Origin: Actinomycetota bacterium
Lineage (GTDB): Bacteria; Actinomycetota; Thermoleophilia; Gaiellales; Gaiellaceae
DNA length: 5,256 nt
Direction: 5' to 3'
NCBI GenBank assembly: GCA_013817555.1
Contig: JACDCN010000166.1
Location: 1 to 5,256 of the forward strand
The notes beneath the pieces are model-generated. The model saw nothing but the letters and a program-made list of their open reading frames with translations, did no database searches and was not told the DNA's origin. Below are positions 1-4,725 of the stretch, piece by piece. Position 1 is the first letter of the stretch, and every line of letters begins with the position of its first letter. Both the position numbers and the translations under genes were made by a program.

Positions 1-1
1 C

Positions 2-94
2 TTCCGACGCGGCGAGGAGCTTTACCGGGCGTGCGTCGAGCGGCTCCGGGCCGCCGAGCTCAGGATCGAGGAGCTAACGGCTCCTCCCGCGTGA
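2..94 (+). CDS. xseB: Exodeoxyribonuclease VII small subunit, C-terminal fragment (5' end outside window)
   Basis: Only the last 30 codons are present, ending in TGA at 92-94; the gene begins before base 1. The visible peptide is a charged amphipathic helix ending in a short AP-rich tail. It matches the C-terminal half of the ExoVII small subunit (XseB) register: an RG followed by L, then C-x3-L-x2-AE-x2-I-x2-L, seen here as RGEELYRAC followed by VERLRAAELRIEEL. In the family this small helical protein binds the large subunit XseA to form the cytosolic single-strand-specific nuclease that degrades DNA to oligonucleotides. The call rests on a short helical pattern, so another coiled-coil protein is possible. 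Finding xseA immediately upstream would confirm it. The next gene starts 21 nt downstream on the same strand and could be co-transcribed. Confidence 0.66.
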   Translation, partial: FRRGEELYRACVERLRAAELRIEELTAPPA

Positions 95-115
95 CAGCAG
101 ACCCCTGCTTCGTGT

Positions 116-538
116 ATGAATCGCCCCATGGCGAAGCCCACACCTGACCTGCTCCGCAAGGTCCCGCTCTTCGCCGGGCTCGACGACAAGGAGCTCACGA
201 GCCTGGCCGACGAGTTCAACGAACGCAGATTCTCGGCCGGAGACCGTGTCGCTCTCGAGGGAGAGGGCGGCCTCATGTTCTTCGTCGTCGATAGCGGCGA
301 GGCGACCGTGGAGGTCCACGGCAAGGAGGTCGGCACGCTCGGCCCCGGGTCCGCGTTCGGCGAGATCGCTCTGATCGACCGCCGGCCACGCACAGCCACC
401 GTCACTGCGCAGTCCGAGCTACGGGCGTACGGTCTGCCCGTGTTCGTATTCCGCCCCTTCGTGGAAGCGCGGCCGCAGGTCGCGTGGAAGCTGCTCGAAG
501 CGATGGCGGACCGGCTCGCGCGGGCCGAAAGCCGCTAG
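116..538 (+). CDS. Stand-alone cyclic nucleotide-binding (CNB/CAP_ED) domain protein
   Basis: The 140-residue protein is almost entirely one cyclic-nucleotide-binding domain: an N-terminal helix (LLRKVPLFAGL, about 12-22), a beta roll (about 38-78), the phosphate-binding cassette FGEIAL (81-86) followed by RPRTATV (90-96), and a C-terminal helix (about 111-138). The cassette Glu83 and Arg92, which in PKA-type domains contact the ribose and the cyclic phosphate, are both kept, so binding of cAMP or cGMP is plausible. There is no helix-turn-helix, kinase, channel or GGDEF domain, so it is not a complete CRP/FNR regulator; it probably acts as a small cytosolic ligand-sensing partner, target unknown. 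The start is uncertain: ATG 116 is the first after the upstream in-frame TGA, but ATG 128 (MAKPTPDLL) is equally good. Neither has a Shine-Dalgarno, and a weak box TATGAA (115-120) sits 7 nt before ATG 128, as for a leaderless start. Its stop overlaps that of the convergent glycerate kinase gene. Confidence 0.85.
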   Translation: MNRPMAKPTPDLLRKVPLFAGLDDKELTSLADEFNERRFSAGDRVALEGEGGLMFFVVDSGEATVEVHGKEVGTLGPGSAFGEIALIDRRPRTATVTAQSELRAYGLPVFVFRPFVEARPQVAWKLLEAMADRLARAESR

Positions 539-542
539 CGGC
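531..542. repeat. 12-bp perfect palindrome holding both convergent stop codons
   Basis: GCCGCTAGCGGC is its own reverse complement. Its central CTAG (535-538) contains the TAG stop of the plus-strand cyclic-nucleotide-binding gene (536-538) and the TAG stop of the minus-strand glycerate kinase gene (535-537). As RNA either strand could form only a 4-bp stem with a CTAG loop. Flanking GGCCG (523-527) and CGGCC (539-543) offer an alternative 5-bp stem. No T tract follows on either strand, so a role as a bidirectional terminator is possible but weak. Confidence 0.5.
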
Positions 543-1482
543 CGGCAACCAGCGACCGACCGAGCTCGACGAGATCCTGCTCCGCACGGTCCGGATCGCC
601 CGACAGGGCGACCGTCTCGGCGCCCTCGACAGCGGCCAGCACACGACCTCCGAACACGACGCAGCGAACGCCTGCTGCCACACAGCGCGAGGCGATCTCC
701 CCCGCGGCTTTGCCTTCGGCGGTCGTCGCGTCGACCTGCCCCTCGCCGGTGACGACGAGGTCACATTCAGCTAGCAGCTGGTCGAACCCGAGCAGGTCGA
801 GCACCGTCGCCGCTCCCGGAACGAGCTCGGCGTCGAGAGCCGCGAGCGCGGCGCCGAGTCCGCCGGCCGCCCCCGCGCCGGGCAGCTCCGCATAGGGACG
901 GAGCTCCTCCATCGCTTCCAGCCGGCGGGTTAGAGTCACGACGTCGACGGCCGACGCGCCCTTCTGCGGCCCGAAGAGCCGCGCCGCGTCGCCGAGCCTC
1001 GTCTGCACGTCGCAGAGCACGATCGTCGGGACGGGCAGCGCCGTGACGACCTCGCGGAGCCCCGCGCCACCCTCAACGGTCGCGACGCCTCCGAGCGCGA
1101 GCACGAGCGATTTGGGCGAGCTCTCGAGCGCGGCGAGCACGAGCTCGCCGAAGCCGCGACTCGACGCGCGAAGTGGATCCCGCTCGTCGGGTGCCAGCTG
1201 CGGCAACCCGATCGCGGCTGCCGCCTCGACCACCGCACGTCCATCCTCCAGAAGTAGCCAAATCGCCTCTATCGGCCTGCCCAGAGGATCGGAGACGCGC
1301 GCTTGCTGCCAGTCGCCTCCGAGCGCAGTCTCGAGCACCTCGGCGGTTCCTTCGCCCCCATCCGCCACAGGGAGCATGACCGCTTCGGCGCCCGCCTCCT
1401 CGACCCCTCGCGCGAGCGCGGAAGCCGCGTCCCGCGCCGAGAGAACTCCTTTCAGGCTAGCGGGACACAGGAGCACCCTCAC
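535..1482 (-). CDS. Glycerate kinase, type I (GlxK/GarK) family, compact form
   Basis: The 315-residue protein belongs to the glycerate kinase type I family, which phosphorylates D-glycerate with ATP, usually to 2-phosphoglycerate, feeding glycolysis in the cytosol. Family marks are the N-terminal LCPASLKGVLSA (5-16, with Lys11), PVADGGEGT (38-46), SDPLGRP (64-70), VVEAAAAIGL (84-93), a glycine-rich GGVATVEGGAG (131-141), FGPQKGAS (170-177), GAAGGLGAAL (204-213) and TGEGQVDATT (245-254). It is about 60 residues shorter than the usual 370-380. Most of the loss lies after residue 141, where the loop before CDV (157-159) shrinks to some 15 residues. The glycine-rich motif also departs from the common GGSATNDGGAG. 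The start is GTG at 1482, with GAGG 6 nt upstream. It overlaps the upstream membrane-protein gene by 26 nt, so it is the third gene of the minus-strand operon. Family assignment is secure; substrate and product isomer are inferred. Confidence 0.9.
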   Translation of the reverse strand: MRVLLCPASLKGVLSARDAASALARGVEEAGAEAVMLPVADGGEGTAEVLETALGGDWQQARVSDPLGRPIEAIWLLLEDGRAVVEAAAAIGLPQLAPDERDPLRASSRGFGELVLAALESSPKSLVLALGGVATVEGGAGLREVVTALPVPTIVLCDVQTRLGDAARLFGPQKGASAVDVVTLTRRLEAMEELRPYAELPGAGAAGGLGAALAALDAELVPGAATVLDLLGFDQLLAECDLVVTGEGQVDATTAEGKAAGEIASRCVAAGVRCVVFGGRVLAAVEGAETVALSGDPDRAEQDLVELGRSLVAGR

Positions 1483-2560
1483 GGGTCGCCTCGTGCTCGA
1501 GATCGTCCATCAACTCCCCGACCTCCTCCGTGGCGTTCTCGGACGACTGGCCCTCGTCGTCCTGCATCCGCCGGAAGACCGCGACCGAGATGCCCTCCCG
1601 GGCGAGCGCCAGAAGCCCGAGGGCAACACCGCAGGCGATCTCGATGGCTTGAAGCGCGAGGCCGAACGCAAAACCGGTCGCATAGGCGACGCCGTAGTTT
1701 CGGAGCGGCAAAGCCACCGCGGCCTGGACGAGCCCGAAGTTGCCGGGCCAGAGCGGAACGATCGTCGCGACATTCATCAAGACGAGGACGAGGCCTGCGG
1801 CCGGCAGCGGGGCGTCGATGCCGAAGGCCTGCATCGTCACCCACACGGCGATGAGCTGAAGCAGCCAGCCGAGGCACTGGAGGAGGATCGCCCCGGCGAG
1901 GGGCACGGGCGCTTTCAGCACGGAGAGCCCCTGGCGCGCCATCCCCACGAGGTGACGAACCGTCCCGACGGCCTGGAGATCGTGCGCCACCGAACGCTGC
2001 TGCCGTCGCGCGCTGAGCCACGCAACGGTGAAGAGCGCGAAGCCGACCGCGACGACGCTCAGCAACGCGGTGACCGCCCAATGCGGCACCTCGGCTGTCA
2101 GGAGCACCCAGACCACGAGCATCGTGGCCGGAACGAGATCGAAGAGGCGGTGCGCGAAGACCGTCCCCACGAGGATCGCCGTCGTCCCCGAAGGGGCATT
2201 CGGGAGGTGTCGACGCAAGGTGGCAACGCGTGCCAGCTCGCCGAGTCTCCCCGGGACGATCGCATTCGCGAGCAGACCGACGCCGAAAGACGAGAAGACC
2301 TGGATCAACCGTGGTTGGTGCTGCGGCGGCAGGGCCTGCGAGATGGTCAGCGACCACGAGAGCGCCCTGAACAACGTCGAGACGACATTGAGCAGGAGCG
2401 CGAGCACGATCCAGCTCCAGATGACGAAGCGAAACGCGTTGCCGACATCGTCCCAGTCGGGCCCGCGCCACCAGAGCAGTGCCAGGGCGAGGAGGAAGAC
2501 GAGCAGGAGGACGGCTGCCTGCACCCAACCGTTCCGCCAGGCTCGCAGCGTGAGCGTCAT
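1457..2560 (-). CDS. Flippase-like / lysylphosphatidylglycerol synthase TM-region family membrane protein (UPF0104)
   Basis: The 367-residue protein is an integral membrane protein with about seven or eight hydrophobic segments (roughly 12-31, 46-66, 90-103, 126-155, 160-183, 219-243, 253-271, 291-322) and a strongly acidic, probably cytosolic tail (333-367). Two conserved family motifs are visible: NAIVPGRLGELAR (99-111), corresponding to the P-x-R-x-GE block, and VPLWPGNFGLVQAA (268-281), the P-x-PG-x-x-G-x-x-(E/Q)-A block. This family (PF03706) includes the flippase half of MprF and archaeal AglD-like proteins, and is often found beside glycosyltransferases; members are thought to move or help modify lipid-linked substrates. 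There is no aminoacyl-transferase domain, so it is not a full MprF. ATG 2560 overlaps the stop of the glycosyltransferase gene as ATGA, indicating translational coupling; a GAGG lies 10 nt upstream. The 3' end overlaps the glycerate kinase gene by 26 nt. The family is clear; the substrate is unknown. Confidence 0.88.
   Translation of the reverse strand: MTLTLRAWRNGWVQAAVLLLVFLLALALLWWRGPDWDDVGNAFRFVIWSWIVLALLLNVVSTLFRALSWSLTISQALPPQHQPRLIQVFSSFGVGLLANAIVPGRLGELARVATLRRHLPNAPSGTTAILVGTVFAHRLFDLVPATMLVVWVLLTAEVPHWAVTALLSVVAVGFALFTVAWLSARRQQRSVAHDLQAVGTVRHLVGMARQGLSVLKAPVPLAGAILLQCLGWLLQLIAVWVTMQAFGIDAPLPAAGLVLVLMNVATIVPLWPGNFGLVQAAVALPLRNYGVAYATGFAFGLALQAIEIACGVALGLLALAREGISVAVFRRMQDDEGQSSENATEEVGELMDDLEHEATREGAPVSR
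1489..1492 (-). promoter_or_regulatory. Ribosome binding site deciding the GTG start of the glycerate kinase
   Basis: On the minus strand GAGG is followed by CGACCC and then GTG at 1482. The 6-nt spacing is good and supports GTG 1482 rather than the GTG two codons later (1476). The site lies inside the 3' end of the overlapping membrane-protein gene, as expected for an internal operon cistron. Confidence 0.55.
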
Positions 2561-3702
2561 GCGGCCCGTGCCTCATCGCGGCCGATTCCCGTGACCCGGC
2601 TGTAGATCTCTTCGAGCCGGCGGGCAAGCACCGGCCACGAGTAGTTGGCGACAGCAAGCTCCCGTGCCGCTTCACCCATCGCCTGCCGGCGCGGCTCGTC
2701 GGCGATGACGTCGCAGACCGCATCCGCGAGCGCGTTGGAGTCGCCTGGTTGGATGGCAACCGATGTTGCGGGGTCGACGACCTCGCGATAGCCGGGGATA
2801 TCCGATGCGACGACAGGCAGCGCACAGGCGAACGCTCGCGTAAGCACCATGCCGAAGCTCTCCTGGCCCAGGGACGGCGCCACGAGCGCCTTCGCTCCGA
2901 GCAAGGTCTTGGTGAGCTCGTCCTGGCTCAGGAAGCCGACGACGTCGATGCCGTCGTCGCGCACGCCCAGCCGGGTGAGCAGGAGTCGAACCGCCAACGG
3001 ATCGGCGCCGGCAACCGTCAGGCGTAGTCCGCTTCGTCGCTGGATCTCGGGCCAGGCCCGGAGCAGCACCTGGAGACCCTTCCTCGGCTCCTGCCGCCCC
3101 GCGAAGACGATGCGGTGCTCGCGCTCTCCCGCTGGAGCCGACTCAGGCACGAGCACGCCATTCGGGAGCACGTCGTACTCGCCGGGAAGCCAGCGGTTCT
3201 GCGACACACGCGCGCGTTCGGAGACGGCGATCCTGTAGTCGATCCGGTCCATCAGAAATCCCCACACAGGCGTCCCGAACCGCAACCAGCCGAGCTCGCC
3301 GGAAGCGTGGAAGGTCGCGACGAGCGGTGACCTCGCCATGACGAGGACGGCTGTGCAGATCGCCGGTGTCATCGGCTCGTGCAGGTGGAGGACGTCGAAG
3401 CGCTCCCGCGTGAGCGCGCGATGGATCCGGGCGTAGCTCCTCGGCGAAAGAACGATGTTGGGGAGAGAGCCGTTCGCCGGAACGATGACCGAGCGCCCCA
3501 CGGGGATGACGTTCGGGGGTGGATTTCCGTGCCGCCCGACGCGCGGGTGCAGCACGCGCGTGAACTGACCCGGCGGGTCATTCCCCATGATCAGCCGGAC
3601 CTCGTGGCCCAGCTCCTCGAGCGCGGCCGCCTGGAGCTCCGCATGCTCGACAACCGCCCCCCAGAACGACCACGAGAACGGGACGACGATCCCGATCTTC
3701 AC
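2557..3702 (-). CDS. GT4-family glycosyltransferase, PimA-like (GT-B fold)
   Basis: The 381-residue GT-B glycosyltransferase has an N-terminal acceptor domain starting MKIGIVVPFSWSFWGAVVEH, with FDVLHLHEP (102-110) and VATFHASGE (128-136) much like the mycobacterial mannosyltransferase PimA. The C-terminal donor domain carries VLPNGV (178-183), FAGRQEPRKG (200-209, the Arg/Lys donor-phosphate pair) and QESFGMVL (280-287) leading to PVVASDIPGYREVV (296-309). It probably transfers a sugar from a nucleotide donor to a lipid or small acceptor at the cytosolic membrane face. Oddities: the second Glu of EX7E is Arg289, the usual Gly after the Cys is Ala294, and the second Gly of the N-terminal GG loop is Ala16. 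An open frame extends upstream to 3969 but would overlap the divergent dioxygenase gene; GTG 3702 fits the family N-terminus and sits 7 nt after a TANNNT box, suggesting a leaderless message. It heads the three-gene operon and its stop overlaps the next gene (ATGA). Donor and acceptor are not determinable here. Confidence 0.9.
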   Translation of the reverse strand: MKIGIVVPFSWSFWGAVVEHAELQAAALEELGHEVRLIMGNDPPGQFTRVLHPRVGRHGNPPPNVIPVGRSVIVPANGSLPNIVLSPRSYARIHRALTRERFDVLHLHEPMTPAICTAVLVMARSPLVATFHASGELGWLRFGTPVWGFLMDRIDYRIAVSERARVSQNRWLPGEYDVLPNGVLVPESAPAGEREHRIVFAGRQEPRKGLQVLLRAWPEIQRRSGLRLTVAGADPLAVRLLLTRLGVRDDGIDVVGFLSQDELTKTLLGAKALVAPSLGQESFGMVLTRAFACALPVVASDIPGYREVVDPATSVAIQPGDSNALADAVCDVIADEPRRQAMGEAARELAVANYSWPVLARRLEEIYSRVTGIGRDEARAA

Positions 3703-3709
3703 GGGCAGG

Positions 3710-3737
3710 ACACTACAGCCAGCTAGATTTGCGTCAT
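3710..3737 (-). promoter_or_regulatory. Putative promoter of the glycosyltransferase operon (leaderless)
   Basis: On the minus strand ATGACG (3737-3732, 4 of 6 to TTGACA) is followed after 16 nt by TAGTGT (3715-3710, TANNNT). Seven nt separate this -10 box from GTG 3702, placing the expected transcription start on the start codon. No Shine-Dalgarno is present, which agrees with leaderless translation. The -35 overlaps the first codon of the divergent gene. Prediction only. Confidence 0.45.
3724..3729 (+). promoter_or_regulatory. Putative -10 box of the VOC dioxygenase gene (leaderless)
   Basis: TAGATT matches TANNNT and ends 6 nt before ATG 3736, the spacing expected when transcription starts at the A of the start codon. 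There is no Shine-Dalgarno, and the TAG of this box is an in-frame stop, so ATG 3736 is the only ATG available. No convincing -35 is visible 16-18 nt upstream. Confidence 0.45.
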
Positions 3738-4662
3738 GCGCTTGGACGGCGTCCACCACGTCACCTGCATCACGGCCGACGCGCCACGCAACGTCGACTT
3801 CTACACGCGTGTCCTTGGTCTCCGGATGGTCAAGAAGACGGTCAACCAGGACGATCCCACGGTCTACCACCTCTTCTATGCCGACGAAGAGGGAAGCCCC
3901 GGCAGCGACATCACCTTCTTCGAGTACCCCGGCGCGCGCCGCGGCCAAGCGGGAGCCGGGATGGTGCACACCGTCGGCTGGCGGGTGGGCTCCGACGAGG
4001 CGCTGGACTTCTGGGAGCAGCGCCTGGGTGGCGAGGTCGGCTCCGTCTTACGCGAGAGCGGCGCGGTGACATTCGAGGACCCCGAGGGACTGCGGCACGA
4101 GCTAGCGGTGGTCGACACATCTGACGCCCCGCTCGTCGCCGGGCATCCAGAAGTCCCTGCGGAGCTAGCGCTGCAGGGCTTCGACGGCGTTCGTGCCTTC
4201 GCCACCGATCCGGAGGCGAGCCGTCCCCTGCTCGAGGACGCGCTGAGCTTCGAGTCGCGAGGCGAGAGCGTCTGGGAGGCTCGCGGCCCGAACCGTGGCG
4301 GGCTCTACTCCTATGACAACCCGCCCTCCGAGCCAGGCGTCGGCGGCGCGGGAACCGTGCACCACGTCGCCTGGGCATCGACGATGGGGGATCACGAGAC
4401 CTGGCGTGAGCGCGCCCTCTCCGCAGGCGCCAGCCCCTCGCCGGTGATCGACCGCTTCTGGTTCCGCTCGATCTACTTCCGCGAGCCGAGCGGCGTCCTC
4501 TTCGAGATCGCAACCCTTGGCCCAGGCTTCGCCGTCGACGAGGATCCCGAGCACCTCGGGGAGAGCCTCGTCCTTCCGCCCGCATTCGAGCACATGCGCG
4601 AGCAGATCGAGCCGGTCCTGACGCCGCTCCCAGATCCGAGAGCCGCGACGCGCATCTCGTAG
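3736..4662 (+). CDS. Ring-cleaving dioxygenase-like VOC family protein (MhqO/MhqA type)
   Basis: The 308-residue protein contains two vicinal-oxygen-chelate modules (about 4-126 and 147-262) and a C-terminal tail. The N-terminal module opens with GVHHVT (5-10), has FYTRVLGLRMVKKTVNQDD (22-40) and YHLFYADEEGSPGSDITFFE (44-63), then MVHTVGWRV (76-84). The C-terminal module has TVHHVAWAS (207-215) and GVLFEIAT (253-260). The presumed 2-His-1-carboxylate metal site is His8 (or His7), His210 and Glu257, all present, so the enzyme should bind Fe(II) or Mn(II). Relatives such as MhqO and LinE/PcpA-type proteins cleave hydroquinones or related dihydroxy aromatics with O2, and several bacterial members serve in quinone detoxification; the substrate here is unknown. 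ATG 3736 is fixed by an in-frame TAG 12 nt upstream. It is transcribed divergently from the glycosyltransferase operon across 33 bp and is followed by a hairpin. A broader glyoxalase or isomerase role cannot be excluded. Confidence 0.88.
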   Translation: MRLDGVHHVTCITADAPRNVDFYTRVLGLRMVKKTVNQDDPTVYHLFYADEEGSPGSDITFFEYPGARRGQAGAGMVHTVGWRVGSDEALDFWEQRLGGEVGSVLRESGAVTFEDPEGLRHELAVVDTSDAPLVAGHPEVPAELALQGFDGVRAFATDPEASRPLLEDALSFESRGESVWEARGPNRGGLYSYDNPPSEPGVGGAGTVHHVAWASTMGDHETWRERALSAGASPSPVIDRFWFRSIYFREPSGVLFEIATLGPGFAVDEDPEHLGESLVLPPAFEHMREQIEPVLTPLPDPRAATRIS

Positions 4663-4684
4663 GCTCGTCGATGCCTGACGAGCC
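4662..4684 (+). terminator. Hairpin immediately after the dioxygenase stop, possible terminator
   Basis: GGCTCGTC (4662-4669) and GACGAGCC (4677-4684) are perfect inverted repeats of 8 bp around the 7-nt loop GATGCCT. The first base of the stem is the last base of the TAG stop codon. There is no T tract after it, so it is not a textbook intrinsic terminator, but U-less hairpins at gene ends are common in high-GC actinobacteria. It separates the dioxygenase gene from the deaminase gene. Confidence 0.5.
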
Positions 4685-4686
4685 GG

Positions 4687-4715
4687 TTGACGCTCGTGCG
4701 CGCTGCATAGAGACT
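4687..4715 (+). promoter_or_regulatory. Possible promoter for the adenosine deaminase gene
   Basis: TTGACG (4687-4692, 5 of 6 to TTGACA) directly follows the hairpin. After 17 nt comes GAGACT (4710-4715), a poor -10 that keeps only the A at position 2, A at 4 and final T; TAGAGA (4708-4713, 15-nt spacing) is an alternative. Transcription would begin within a few bases of ATG 4726, and no Shine-Dalgarno is seen. The -35 is good, the -10 is not. Confidence 0.3.
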
Positions 4716-4725
4716 GCCGCCCACG

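Noticed and set aside
96..109. Small inverted repeat AGCAG-ACCC-CTGCT between xseB and the cyclic-nucleotide-binding gene
   Set aside because: A 5-bp stem with no T tract is expected often by chance in this composition; too weak to call a terminator or operator.
1043..2605. A 520-codon open frame on the plus strand
   Set aside because: It lies wholly antisense to the glycerate kinase and membrane-protein genes, which have clear family motifs. Its translation is a low-complexity R/E/P/D-rich sequence with no domain pattern, typical of shadow frames in high-GC DNA.
1479..2825. A 448-codon open frame on the minus strand
   Set aside because: It is an out-of-frame reading of the membrane-protein gene and the end of the glycosyltransferase gene, rich in Arg and Ala, with no membrane segments or motifs.
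3703..3969. An 89-residue N-terminal extension of the glycosyltransferase
   Set aside because: The frame is open, but the extension would overlap the divergent dioxygenase gene by over 230 nt, resembles no known domain, and the family N-terminus begins exactly at MKIGIVVP (GTG 3702).
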